Notes: generated by a model not told the origin, from the letters alone. 64,000 nt of DNA from Isoetes taiwanensis (GCA_021234155.1 JAJEKV010000062.1:372001-436000); one strand, 5' to 3'; shown: positions 36,027 to 48,644, counted from the first letter of the stretch. Program-made: numbers and translations.

Positions 36027-38440
36027 CAGATCCGATTAGGCAGCGCCGGAGCTCGCCGGATCTGATGATCTAGCGCCGCCCTGCTCCTTCCTCCTCGTCC
36101 TCTTCTCTACTGAAAATAGAGGAGAAAAGCAAAAACGCAGGCGTATATTCTCGTTTTCGTATGAGCAATTTATGGAATATTCCTCCCTTCGGGGAGCCCG
36201 TCGCCGGCTTTGGTCACAAATAAAAACCTGATGGAATATCTTTCTTGAATGGTATATTCTCCCGACTTAATAAACATAGGGCCTATTATAGGTTGTTTCT
36301 CGCTTTCACAGGTTATAAATACTGGTGTCCTCTAGGGCCCATAGCCCATTTGGTCTCTGTGGATGATAAAATCTCATTCTATTTTTGTGATCTTTGACGA
36401 GTTGGTATTATGATGATGTGCAATACTGGAAAACTTTTTAGCTCTAGCAAAAAACCTCCTATTGTTCTCTGACTATTCGGATATTCTAAGTTTCTAAGCG
36501 GAAATTTGTATAGCCTTTATATGAAAATTTACTCAAAATTCTCGTGCCATGCACTAACTTAACTGGAAAGTTTCAATTTTTAACTTTAAAAAGCCTTCTT
36601 TGCCCGGACGTTGTCCACAACTATTGGCTTGCAATTAATAGATATAATTATTGTTGTCGTTATGTTAGGTGTATCTCATAGGCTAGCTGGTCTTATAGAT
36701 GTTATTTTTAAAACTAGCAATTGAGATAGAAAGTGTTGTTTTGAAATGAACATTTGACTGCCGTCAGAATGCCGACGATTACTCATCTCCTCATGATTAT
36801 AGTTTATGTATTCCCTTCCCATAACTAGAGCACTACTACAAAAGGAACCAACACCTTTCCTCCTCTTCTTCCTACTTGATATATTCTCCTTTAGAATACT
36901 AAACAACTTCTTTTCCTTCCTCCTCTTCTTCATGCCTCTACTTTTTGGACGATAAGACTAATCTGACTAGGCAGTCAAAAATCTTCCAAGTTGAATCATG
37001 CTTGGGTTGTGCTTAGATGTAGGATTGCATTATCATTGGTGGGGCATATGCAAAGGAGTGGCCACATGGGCCCAAGTGCTACGCTGATACCAGATGTGAC
37101 TTAGCTTTAAAAGCGCACATGCTTCTTCGTCTTCTGTCTTCTATTAGTTGTTTAAAATTGTCCATAAACTCCACTTGGAGAACAATTCCATGGGATGGTC
37201 CTATGGAGAATCAATTTTTATGTGTTGGAGCATATGGCTTCATGTTCACTACATGTAAAGTTCATAAAGTAGCAAAAATTGGTCTACTTTTGAGGTTGGA
37301 TAAATGTTAAACAAATAAGATAACTTCATGTACAGAAGCTTCGATTCTAAAATTGATAATTTTTTCCTTGTCGTCAATTAGTTAATATTAATAGAATGTG
37401 TGGTTGTAAATTTCAATGCGAGGAACATGGTCATTTCATACATAAATTGCTGGTCATTATAGCTAAAACGTTTCTTAATTCACGAACGACGGATTTAATT
37501 TGTTTGGGAAGAATTGTTTAATGCTTTTCACGATGGGGGACTGGCATTTAGAAGGACAAAAGTTGTTTGTCAATGTATAATATGTAACATTCGCTTTGAA
37601 TTCAATCTGTGGAAAATGCCAAGAGTGGCAATATTTACTATGCTTTCAAAAACTTATACTATTGTTGGTAGTACTAAGCTTTCTATATTATAGAGCATTG
37701 ACTGGCAATTCAAGGGTGATAAACTTAGCATTTTAATAAGTTTGTTGTGATGATACCGACCAGTACATCTGTTGTACTCAATTGGCCCTCCGTCTAATCC
37801 ATTACCATTGAAATTGATCCAACTCACTAGATGAAGAATATGGAGGTGTTGAATCACCCACTCTATGATGGGCGGATCTCTACATATGAGAAGCATATAC
37901 CGTTGGTTAGAGTAACCCAAACCATATCATAATCTAGTAATAATGGCATTCCTATCATACATTGGGCACCGACAACGTAACTCATACCTACATATGGAGA
38001 TACTAATCTAGGCTCGGTGAGGGTGACTGATTGGGTATGGGTCTCAAGAGATATACATATTGATGGAATGTTCATAATATAATAGAATTGATGGTGTATG
38101 ATATTGCATTGTCTTATGCTTTCTGAACATAATGATAAGTATTTCTTCAAGATACAGTTGTCTAGGGTTGAGACACTGCACATAAGAATCAGGGTAGATA
38201 AATGCATTTACATCTCAATAGAACCGTAGGACCAAATATGAGATATTAAATCGATTATTTGTTCAATGGTTCAAGGATTAATAAGTGGTCAAATGAAAAT
38301 CGAGCAAGGTATCTTTTTATATTATAAAGTTTTACCGTAAGTGTTGGACCATGCCCTAATTTAGATGGCTCAGATTATCAGATTGCATCCGAAGGCCAAG
38401 ATTTATCGCATGACTTCTCACCACTGTGATTGGTTATCGC
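36027..38440. other. SMT2 upstream region and intergenic DNA
   Basis: 36027-36130 is likely SMT2 5' leader (CT/GA-rich next to the start). The rest is AT-rich with no coding domain. 36835-36925 has CTTCCTCCTCTTCTT-type pyrimidine runs. Confidence 0.45.
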
Positions 38441-38443
38441 TTT

Positions 38444-39192
38444 GATCTCTTAAGAGGAAAAGGAAAAGGGAGGATGAAAGGGAAAAATGAAGGTAAAAAG
38501 GCACGAGAAAAAAGGGAAGAGGGAAATGGGAAAAGGGAAGGGAAAAAAGGCATGGGAAAAGGGGAAGAGGAAAAGGGTGGTGAACGGGAAAGATAGCATG
38601 GGAAAAAGAAAAAAATAAGGTAAAAGAAAAGGGGGAGGAAGGAAAAGGAAGGGAAAAAGGGCAACGGGAAAAGGGGAAGAGGGAAAGGTCGAGGAAAAAG
38701 GGGAAGAGAAAAATGGTGGAGAAAAAAAAAAAAAAGGTATGGAAAAATAAAAAGGGAAAGGAAAAACGAAAAAGAAGGCGGAAACGGGACAAGGGAAAAT
38801 AGAAGGGAAAAAGGGCACGAGGAAACAGGAGAGGAAAATGGAAAAGCGGAAGATGGGAAGGGCATGGAAAAAATTTGAAGAGGAAAAGAGTGAGGAAAAG
38901 AAAAAAAAAGGGAAAAATAGCATGGAAAAGGGGAAAGGGAAAAGGAAAAGGAAAAAAAGGGGGATAGGAAAATGGGAAAAGGGAAGACAGTGGGAAAGGA
39001 GGAAAAGAAGCATGTAAAAAAGGTGAGGAAAAATAAATGGACAAAGGTATGGGAAAATAAAAATGGAAAGAGAAATGGAAAAGGAAGGGGGAAAGGAAAG
39101 GGAAAAAGGGCACACGAAAAAGGAGAAGGGATGAAAAAAGAAGGCAAAGGAAAAAGGAAAAGGGGCAAAGGGGGAAGGAAGGAAGGAAAAAT
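38444..39192. repeat. Purine-only low-complexity tract, left part
   Basis: About 750 bases almost wholly A and G on the plus strand, built from GGGAAAAGG, GGAAAAAGG and GGGCACGAG variants with rare C or T. It gives long but meaningless Phe/Ser/Pro-rich frames on the minus strand in all three phases. Not coding. Confidence 0.85.
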
Positions 39193-39775
39193 TTTTGCCG
39201 ATCCGCGGAACCCAATGGGTTATGGGACCAAGTACATAAAAAGGGGCCAAGTCACGGACCGAAGTCCAAACAAGAACATGGGCGAAGCCTTAAACCAAAA
39301 CACTGGCGTGAGCCGAACACAACCATCATGACCCGGATTAAAACCACATGGGAAAAGACCGTTGCTGGGATGACTATGGCTGCTCCACAGATCCAAAATC
39401 CATCTTTGTTGCCTGGTAACAAGCATACCTTCATACCTCCGCGGCACAAGGCTTCACCAAAGCGACCCAACCGTAACCTCTTCACAACCGGGCGCCGGAA
39501 ACGGATGCCCCCAACGCCAATCGCCCGTGACGCTACAGGAAGGCGGCCTTTAAAACCGGCCAGTGGAAATCGCCCATCTGGAGGTGCCTCACCCACCCTC
39601 CACCAAGGCCAAGGCGCCAAAGAGCGCGGCTTACCCGTGATGCACGCAGCGACATCCACACAAAAGCACACATAGGGGCCATCCTTCACCGCCGCTTTCC
39701 GACGCCATCCATCACTTTACGATCCGGGCCGGGCCTGAAAGCGGCGCCAGTAAAGCGCCCGGCCAAAGCCCGGAA
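39193..39775. other. GC-rich segment inside the purine tract
   Basis: This ~580-base segment differs sharply in composition (CpG-rich, balanced purine/pyrimidine). It contains GGATCCGGGCCGGGCC-like and GCGCCCGGCC blocks, has open frames on both strands and no recognised domain. It may be an insertion that split one purine tract, or a member of a higher-order satellite. Confidence 0.45.
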
Positions 39776-40556
39776 AAGGGGGGAGGGGAGGGGATGAAAA
39801 ATGAAAAGAGCGCGAGGAAAAGGGAGAGGAAAATGTGGAAGAGAAAGAAGAAAAGGGCACGTGAATAATAGAAGAGGTAAATAGTGAGGAAAAAGAAAGA
39901 AAGCAAGTGAAAAAGAGCATGAAAAATGGGAAAAAAAAAACGAAAAAAAAAAAAAAAAAAAAGACAAAAAAGGGTATAGGGAAAGGAAAAAATGAAAAAG
40001 AGGAAGAGGGCGAGGAAATGAGGCAAAGGGGCACATAAAAAAGGTGCGAAAAAATGAATGGAAAAAGGCATGGAAAAAGAGAAAGGAAAAGAGAAAAGAA
40101 AAATGAAAGGGGGGGAAGGGAAAGGAAAAGTCACGGAAAAAAAGGGAAAAGAGCGGAAAAAGGATGAAAAGGAAGGAAAAGAAAAAGATAGATGGAAAGG
40201 GGGGGAGGAGGAAAAGGGAAAAGCGTACAAGAAAAAAGGGGAGAGAGAAATGGGAAAACGGAGGCATGGGATAAAGAGGAAGAAGACGGAGAAAGGAAGA
40301 AAAGGGGCACATGAAAAAGACGGGGAAAAGGAAACAAAAAAAGGGCGTGAAAAAAGGGAAAGGGAAAGAGAAAAGAAAGAGGAAAGAGAAGGGGAAAAAT
40401 GGCACGGGAAAATTAGGAAAAAGGGGAAAGACTGAAAAGGGAAGGGAAAAAGTCCATCAGAAAAAAGTGAAAGGGAAAATGAAAAAAGGGGAAAGGGAAG
40501 GGAATGGAAAAGGAGGGAAGATAGAACAAAAGACAAAGGAAAGGGAAAGGGTGTCG
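39776..40556. repeat. Purine-only low-complexity tract, right part
   Basis: Same kind of A/G sequence and repeat variants as 38444-39192, including a long A-run at about 39935-39962. Confidence 0.85.
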
Positions 40557-41604
40557 AATACACAAAAACCTATTATAGCTCAGCAATGTTGGACTTGGTT
40601 TCTATTATATTAGATTTATGAAAAGGAGTCTGAGATGAACATATTTCCGTCCGCACAGGTTCCCAACTTATGCCCAGCAACGCTGGGCACCATTACTAGT
40701 CTTCAATAGAGATAGAGAGTTTTATCGGTCTAAGGAAATTGATGCGTTGATTCTATATGAATAAGTGCCACCAAGAACTTATAAGATGCATATTACTGTA
40801 TTTTTAGATATGCTTGCAGACAGATTCATCATTTGGATAAATGCCTGAGCTGACGAACCAGATTGAATAAGAGTTCCAATGTTATAGTGATTTGCCCAAT
40901 TCCAAATGAACTGTATTTCGGTTATATTGCTATAATGAAGTTTTGACCATTCAATAATTGTATTATTCCTTTGTGTCTATTGCAAATAATCAAAATGTAT
41001 GACGAAGATCTTGACTTTTAGATATGGAAAGCACAAATGAAAAAGATTTTGTAAAATAAAAACGTATAGGAATTATTGTAAGTAGATAATATTGGTGATT
41101 CTAATATTTCAGCTAGTATTCTTGTAGGAAAAAGGAAGAATAGCTCTTCAGATGGTGCATTTGCAACAAGAAGTTTGGATGCAACTTCAACAAGTGGAGT
41201 CCATATGACTTCTAAGGAAAGTGATGGAGGTAAGATGAAAGAGGCCTATGCTATTTAAACCAGCAAAGTAGGAAAGATGTTAAAGATAAGAGGTAAAACT
41301 CCATGAGAAAAATAGAAGTATTTGCTCAAACACTTTGAGGAAAAAGCTTCTTCACAAATAGATATAGTTGCAAAGAATTAAGGAAACTAGGACTTAAAGA
41401 AAAGGATAATTTGACAAAGTTTTTCTCCAAGTTTGAGAATATTATGGCAGATCTTGAAGGTGCAGGGATGGTGCTGTTGAGCAACAAAAGTTGTTACATG
41501 TTGCTAGAGCCATGGAAAGGAATAGCAACTAGCCACTTTGATCAGAAATGTGGCCAAGACTCGTGAGATTGCTGAGGAAATTTTAATTTAATTTAATTTA
41601 ATTT

Positions 41605-42875
41605 ATATCTAATGCTCACTTGGGACTCGAGAGGCCATGGAGCACATGAACATCTTGTTTACAGTTTAAGTAAAAAGGATCGGTGTGCATCCACCGTCCT
41701 TATGAAGAGCCCTAAACATGATGGTGGCATCAACCATAATGAATATAAATCTGTTGTCTGAACACCAAAATTGCTCCTAGTGTGCCCATATTCTGAACAT
41801 TGCAGGAATACATGTTGTTCATCCTCAACGCCCCCACGAATTACATATCTTTACAGTCACGTTTTACGGTGGTGTTCTTGCCCATCTCCTATTTCTACTT
41901 CGAGCTTATGGGATCCTCGTTTCGGTATCTGCAATCAAGCGCCTATATCCTTTTGGTATAGATGCATTTAAATAGTTTTGACATGTATATACATCCATAT
42001 GGTTAATGCCGGCCTCGACTTTGCGGCATCCTTTTTCTGGTTCAGCCCATAATTTGTCCATTGCCGACTTTTTCTAGCAAAAACAGGTGCTTCCTCTTTT
42101 ATCTGTAGACCGGTTTGAACTATTCAAGCCCCATTTGTTTGCCCATTGCATCAAATTTTTCTTCCAACCCTGATCTGATGCCATCATAGCGCGATGTGAA
42201 AGACGATTTGGATTCTGTGCCATAACTCGATTGTAGAAATTAACAGATTGGTATAAGCCTTCAAGTTCTAGAGGAAACATACCTACTTCCGCCAGCATGA
42301 TGGCATAGGGGATTTGGGATCTGATACCAAGCTCCTCTTTCAAAAACATTTTCTGAACTGCTTCTAACTCTTTCCATAGTCTGCTGGAAAGTTCGGGTCC
42401 CCAGATAGGTACACCATATAACAGAACCGTTTGAACTAGAGTCTTAAATAAGATTCTTTTCAGCCCCCAATCTGTGAGTGATGCCCTGCCGCATCTTGCC
42501 AGCATGCTGTACAGGGCAGCCTTGCCTCCCGATGATCTCCGTTTCACACAGTTTTTCCAGCTGTAATTTGATGCTATATCAATTCCTAAGTATTTGTAAC
42601 TATCAACAGTCTCCAGTATTTGGCCTTTGTATGTGAACTCGCCGAATACCATGATCTTGGATTTGGATAGGTTTACGCTCATTCTCTTTGATTCACAAAA
42701 CTGCTCCAAACTGCATAAATGGTCTTGTAGCACTTTCTTGTGATTTGCTAGCAGTACCACATCATCGGCATAAAGAAGTAATTGAATCACATACGTACCT
42801 AATTTTGTGCCTGCAAGAGATCTGGCTTTCAACCAATCTTCTAGTTCATCTATGAAAAACTGGTGAATGATTCAA
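41605..42875 (-). mobile_element. 5'-truncated LINE inserted in the copia gag
   Basis: The insertion lies on the minus strand and ends at its 3' side in an (AAATT)n-type tail (41580-41604 on the plus strand). It carries the RT C-terminal half and a Cys/His region. Its 3' part is clearly related to 63041-64000, for example TCTAATGCTCACTT followed by GAGGCCATGGAGCACA. The copia gag continues on the other side with FDQETVFLDNYVD, showing that the LINE came later. Confidence 0.75.
42074..42832 (-). pseudogene. LINE reverse transcriptase, C-terminal half
   Basis: The frame of 252 codons has the RT catalytic box YADDVVLLAN, followed by SVNLSKSKIMVFG and YKYLGIDIASNYSW, typical of non-LTR retrotransposon RT thumb regions, then a LLYGVPIWGPELS segment. 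The N-terminal fingers and the endonuclease are absent (5' truncation). A later frame at ~41800-41900 encodes a remnant of the C-terminal zinc region (GGVEDEQHVFLQCSEY), with the first cysteines lost. Confidence 0.88.
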
Positions 42876-43387
42876 ACTGAATTTGACCAAGAGACGGTAT
42901 TCCTTGATAATTATGTTGATGCTGAAGTGTTGTTTACTTGAGAAGATAAATTTAAATGAAGGAGTTCTAGAGATTTACCTGTGGCAAGAGATAAAGGACA
43001 GGTTGGTCCTTGTTACCATTGTAAAATGCATGGTCACTTAAAAGTTGATTGCCTAAAACTGAAATATATGGAGTGTTCTAATTGTGGAAGTAAGGTATTT
43101 TTCTAATAGATGCTATAGTAATAAGAATGGAAAGAGGAAGAGCAAATAGAGGAACAAGAGCATTTAGAGGACGAGGTAGAGGTACTAGAAGACAAAGTGC
43201 AGCAGTAAATTTGACACAAGAAATGGAAGACGAGGAAATTGAAGAAGACGAAGATGCCGAAATATATAGTGCTACTATTTTCCTCTACTTCTAATAACGA
43301 AGAGTCTAATGATGAAAATGAAATGTTAAGCCTAGATAGTGGAGCAAAGAAACAGTAACAGGGTCGGCCAAATACTAAAGGAGAAAA

Positions 43388-43725
43388 GTGAGAATAGAAT
43401 AGAATAGAATAGAATAGAATAGAATAAAGTTTTTATCGTCACCAATTGGTCTATGCGACCAGGACGGGGAGGCAACAAGCATATTCTTGTCAGGGTTAAC
43501 CCCTCCCCTAAGCCAGAAGGGTTGTTTGGGGAAAACCGACGAGGAATAGATTTTTGTCAAAAAGCATCTGAATACAAATACAAACACAAATACAAATATC
43601 ATGGGGAAGACATATGTGTACACGTATCAGGTAAGTGCCCGAGGGCCGAGCTGATCTCGGCGATCCATGATCTCTTGAAGGTATGATCCCAACTTTCGTA
43701 CCGAGTGCGTGCTTAAGATCTCATG
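43388..43725 (-). mobile_element. Short (TAGAA)n-tailed insertion, SINE-like or LINE 3' end
   Basis: Seven copies of TAGAA (43395-43427) abut a ~300-bp moderately GC-rich segment that interrupts the copia protease region. The tail orientation suggests a minus-strand retroposon whose 3' end is at 43388. No clear polymerase III box pair was found. Its right edge, about 43725, is estimated from where copia-like sequence resumes. Confidence 0.4.
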
Positions 43726-43994
43726 CGGAGCAAAGCTAGTTATGTAAAGCTTGAAAATAGAGCACTCTAGAAAGTTCAAAGTGTAGGAATCTTAGAACTC
43801 TTCGATCTCAATGGGAAAGCAAGTCATGTTGACAGATGTCCTTTGTGTTCCTTCTCTTGTTAGAAACCTGATCTCTGTTAGTCAGTTAGTTGATACGGGC
43901 TATAAGGTAGTCTTTGAGAAAATGGAACTATATTTTTCAAAATGAAATCAAGTTCCTTAGTAAGGAGCAGGTTATAAGAGACAGCCTGTTCTGC

Positions 43995-44245
43995 GTCAGA
44001 AAAATCGTCAGAAACCTTTCATAGAATAGGCAATTTGCCCAGACTCATATGGCTGACGCATATTCTGGCGTATATTCTCTAAGGAAAAATCGTCAAATTT
44101 GCATCAGAATTTTCGTCAGATTTTCCTAATACAAAATCGTCACTTTTTTCGTCAAATTTAGCGTCAGAATTTGCATCAGAATTACGTCAAATTTTTCGTC
44201 AAAATGTACGTCAAATTTTTCGGCAGATTTGTATCAAAGTATCCG
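43995..44245. repeat. CGTCA-motif array
   Basis: More than ten copies of TCGTCA, GCGTCAGA, ACGTCAAATTT and GCATCAGAATT-like words within 250 bases. Clustered short words like this are typical of subterminal regions of CACTA or related DNA transposons; the partner end was not found. Confidence 0.55.
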
Positions 44246-44765
44246 TTATATGCTTCATTAGTGATTCATCAATTTTGTCATATTTTTGTCATTGCACAAG
44301 GCCATTTGCATTTTGTCTAGATTGTTTCTATATAATGATGTTTGTATTTAACAGGGTACAAATTCATAAAGAGATAAGAGTGCATATAGAAGAAAAAATT
44401 TTGTATTTAGATCTAATCATAGTTACATATCAAAATTGACAATCTTTACAATGCCAACAATGCTAAGAAGAGAATGGACTACAACAAACTACATCAGCAT
44501 GAAAAGGAGGAATTCAAAGTCTTTAATGAACGCTTCAACTGTAATCTTCAAGCTTTCTTAATTCCCTCCATTGTTATCTTACATAGCCAAGCAATAATCT
44601 CGCCATTAAAGTAGAAACTAGACAACAATAAAAACTTGAACATAAAAAATAGTAGTTACCTGGTTTAGAATTTATAGTTTAAAGCAGTATAACTCTTATT
44701 TTCAACCACCAACGAACATAAATTTATATTAGATCATAGTGTACAACTAGATGTCTAAAAATAAC

Positions 44766-44837
<72 letters not shown>

Positions 44838-45226
44838 TAAAGCCGAGAAGCTATGAGCAAGAACTATTGATGCAACATTTACATATACCTTTTCAGATTT
44901 TGTGTGTGTTAAGCCTTGAGCTGCAAGCAAGATCTCAAGCTCCTTGTCTTGAAAAGAAGGAATATTATCTAAGTTTAACTACCTTAAACAATGTCCTGAG
45001 ACAATATGTCCTATTACCTTAAACAATGTCCTAAAAAGTCGCATTTAATTAAAGTGCGTCAGATCCTGATGTTTGGGTCTCAGACTGAAAATGGAACTCA
45101 TACTAAAGGAAAAAATGAATTGAATGCTTGAATAGAATTATACATCATACACCAAGAACTGGGTCACTTGTTTTCCTCATAAATTTTACAAACCACGAGT
45201 TGAGAAAGTTTTCAAGCTTCTCAATA
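44246..45226. other. No gene; contains (TAGA)n microsatellite
   Basis: AT-rich. A (TAGA)n run of about 17 units spans 44769-44838. Confidence 0.7.
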
Positions 45227-47415
45227 TTATCTACCCTCATACAGTGCTATAGCATGGAGGTTACTCATGGCTTTGTCCATCTCTCTTTTGGGGATCATGT
45301 GGATCTTGTCCTTTGAAATGTGACAAGTTGGATATGACCATACCACACACTCCACCAATTCCCTCCTTTGAGGATCAACATGATTTTCCCTCCAGTTATT
45401 CTCCCAGTAGTCGGTGTATTGCTCCTTCAAGTTGCCCTTCTTGTGCCTTTCAATGGGCTCCCAATATTGAATTTGGAATCCAGGACGCAGCAACTCCTCT
45501 CCATCAGGCATGGTAGTGGTAACATCAGAGAGTGCCACCCCTAACTATATTGGACAATCCTCATCGCCAGGCCTTACTAGCACAAAGTATCCTTTCTTGA
45601 TGTCCTCAAAAGGATTTCACTCAGGAAGATCAAACCACTTCGGCTTTGAGGCCTTGCTTTCCACAAACCACTTGGAGCCATTGTTAGGATCCAAGTCAAC
45701 TTTCCTAGATATGCTTGCTCCATGAGAACCCTCTCATCTAGACTCTGGTAAGAACCCGTCTCTCGACCTCCCAACATGGCATTTACGTTTCTAAGCATGT
45801 CACAACTTTCTTCCAAAAATTGATTAGGGAGTCCATGTGATTTTTCTTCAGGGTGGAGGTGTGCTTTCCATTTTGAACATCATCCAGTGCATTATATAAT
45901 CCTGATGCTCTTCACTAGTTGGCTAGAGTCTTAATAGTCTTGAAGGGAGGAAGTGGTTTTGGCTGCCCTCTAGGAATAAGAACTTCACCTGTAGCCCCCC
46001 GTTGCCACAACTCGATTTCTTGTACAGGCATCCACAACTTATCACCTGGTCTCCACTTATATTGCATGATTGGCATTCCATCCCTAACTGAAGTGGCTTT
46101 GTGTGTCCTGTCAACCGATCCTTACCATCTAACAAGTATCCTTGACAAATGATTTCCAGTCTGCAACCTCATCCATCAAGAAAGCCATTGGGTTGGGGTT
46201 AATGCAGCTCTCAAACACATCCATTAGTTCAGGGAGACTAGTCACGTTTTCTCTCTTGAGCTTGGTAGAGAAAGTTTCGAGTAATGCATCTATATCATCA
46301 TGCAATATGCCCAACCATCATGAACCCCACCTTCACAATCTTGAATACTCCCACTGCTTCAGATATGACATTGCCCCAAACATCCATCTATTCTTTTTTT
46401 CTTTCCAACAGTTGTCCAATTGAACAGATAGCTCCTCCGACAGTTGTTTCTCAAGTAAAGGGAAGTCATCCCAAGTCCTCCTTGTTTCTTTCGACACCTT
46501 GGATGTGAGCTCATTTATCTGCCTTTGGTAATAGAGCAGTTGATCATCCATCAAAGCCTCAAAAATGGGGGACGATTGACCCTCTCTCTAATGTTCTCAA
46601 GCACTTGAAAATAGAATTCACATGAAAATTTGGATCATCCCTCCATAGATTAAGCCAGTTCCATGCCCATGTGTCAAGACACCCGCCAGACTTACTTCCA
46701 TCTGAAAAGCATTTTGACAACGTTTGGGCAAAGGATCTAGCTTTGGCAAAGAAAGTCTTGTGTTAGTCCATCTTATCATGAATTATACACAAAAATCTGT
46801 CAGTTGCATCTAGAAAAATGTTCTCCACTGCCAATACAACTGTCTACATGATATTTGGTCCCTTTGGTGATCTGGAGATTGCCCCCTGATTGCCATTCTT
46901 TCTTTCTCTATTGCAGTTGATGCAAGTGTATCCTTCAATTGAATACAAGTGTTGCACTTTGAGAATGACATGTGTTGCAAGACATACACGTCTGAGAAGT
47001 GAGTTTTCCATAACCTGCTGAAATGTGATTGAGAAAGAGGCCGACCTCCAGTAGTTTCTGGAATGGAATTGACCTCTTTAAGGCACTTTTTCTGGATGTA
47101 ATATTGTGGCAACACCCTTTGGACCACTCGTACACCGTGCTCGTTCGCCTTCAACTTATGAGGCATAGATTGAGACATATATCTCACAAAGCTCTTGAAG
47201 ACTGCAATGGCCTTCAAAGTATTTGCTTTAGGTTTCAAAGTCAGTGCATTGCCATGCTGGAACAACCTGTGTCCTTTTCTGACCTGCTCCCAATATCTAT
47301 AAAATGAAGTCTTGCTCATACCAAGAATCCATCTCAATGCTCTCAATACCTTCAGACCCCTCAATTGATAAAGTAATGTTCCTGTATTTTCATTATAGCA
47401 AGAATTTCTATACAA
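45227..47415 (-). pseudogene. Decayed DUF7869-like transposase gene
   Basis: Minus-strand blocks in one main frame follow the order of a widespread transposon-associated family. 46810-47415 has ETTGGRPLSQSHFSRLWKTH and FSKCNTCIQLKD. 46590-46800 has LSLPKLDPLPKR and GVLTHGHGT, with a frameshift next to an IIHDKMD motif. 46333-46554 has SVQLDNCWKEKKNRW. 46129-46314 has MHDDIDALLETFSTKLKREN and DEVADWKSF. The three Asp/Glu positions (HDKMD, LDNC, MHDDID) could be an RNase H-fold triad; that is inference. 45227-45538 lies in another phase and may be the C-terminus. Internal stops show that it is dead. The family name is from memory and needs a profile search. Confidence 0.7.
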
Positions 47416-48640
47416 GGAGTAGATGAAATTAATCCTGTCTTTCTGAAGCTGTCCAATGTATTAGGACCTTATTTTTACAAGGTCATCCACACTATACTGG
47501 ACGGTGCAATCTAGAGTGCAACACTCTTGTCCCCTAATTGCTTCTAGGTTTTCTTTGGTTGGTTCTAGTTCTAACCCTTTTGCGCATCTTTGGCTTCCTT
47601 TTATGAAAATTGTAGCGCCTCTTCCTTGTAATCAAAGGATGCTCATTCACCACCAAACCTTCCACCACCAAACATTCCATATTGCCTGGGCTGGGCTTTG
47701 GGGTATCTACTTCAGTTGGGCCTTCTAGGTTCTCACCATTCTTGTGTGTAATATATCCACGTCAGCAGTCCGCACACCCACGTCACGCATGACATGGCCT
47801 GTACGTGCCAGACATTCATTAAGGCACTTTTTCGAGGATCGAGGGTGCAGCCAAAAATAACTGCACTTTTCCCTTCCTCTATGCCGACCGATTCATTCTC
47901 CCTTGGTTTATCGCACTCCTTCATCCTCCTTTGTTTTTTCTGCAAGCCAGAACCTGCTGGGCGATCGAGCGATGAATAGCAGAGCGACCTATTCTTATGA
48001 CAGCCGCCTGGTCAACAGATCGTGACGCATCCAGTGCCGAAGTTTTCGCGCAGATCGAGTCCTCCAAATGACGTTATTGTCTAAGAAGAAAACGAGGTTC
48101 TTTTCAGTAAGTTTTTAGCACTATTTTTACCATTGATCTTGTTATTTTCATGTGCTTTATTGTATCTTACTTCCTTCTTTCTTTTATAGCAATTAGATGA
48201 TCTTACTATCGCCTGATACAATTTCCAGCCCGACAAACCCCTATTCTCGATTTACAAGTGCCTGTGTAAGTAAGGAATCAGACATGGAAGCTGCGTCTTC
48301 TTCCAGCAAATCTGCCAGGTACGCTCTTTCCTTATGTTATCTTGTTCTATTTAGGTCAGGTCAGGACCAGGATCATTGTTTTTTTTTTCTTTTTTTCTTT
48401 TTTTTCTTTTTTTTTTTGGAAGCATGTTCTGTGTTCTTTGTTTGTATTATTTAATTGAATGCTCATTGTTGCCATTTAATCATAACTCTGAATAGGGACA
48501 AGCAACCGAAATTGCCGACTAGGAATCCTCCAAAGACAGATGGACCTTTCTAACACATGATTGAACTCTAAAGATATTAGGTAGTTTAAAGCATTGCACA
48601 AATTTTCTAACACATAATAAAAAAGGTGCATTCTACACCC
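47416..48640. other. No gene recognised; T-rich run
   Basis: The upstream side of the decayed transposase. A T-run with scattered C spans 48378-48418. 47980-48100 has GTGACGC and CGCGCAGATCGAG words but no clear TIR. Confidence 0.45.
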
Positions 48641-48644
48641 TGCA

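Larger units (their letters stand above)
41010..43990 (+). mobile_element. Second Ty1/copia relic, interrupted twice
   Basis: Plus-strand copia pieces appear in order. A gag segment (41020-41590) has LRKLGLKEKDNLTKFFSKFE. A CCHC zinc knuckle CYHCKMHGHLKVDC is encoded at 43011-43052 with correct C-X2-C-X4-H-X4-C spacing. A protease active-site-like LDSGA is at ~43335. The protease/integrase linker at 43800-43950 has VLCVPSLVRNLISVSQL and VVFEK. No LTRs were found. A LINE splits gag before the zinc knuckle and a short tailed insertion splits the protease region. Stops and frameshifts are frequent. Confidence 0.75.

Noticed and set aside
39252-39689. 145-codon minus-strand frame in the GC-rich segment
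   Set aside because: The opposite strand is equally open; high GC explains the lack of stops; no domain recognised.
38418-40563. Long minus-strand open frames of 240-280 codons
   Set aside because: They are Phe/Ser/Pro-rich, open in all three phases at once and simply reflect the purine-only plus strand. They are not genes.
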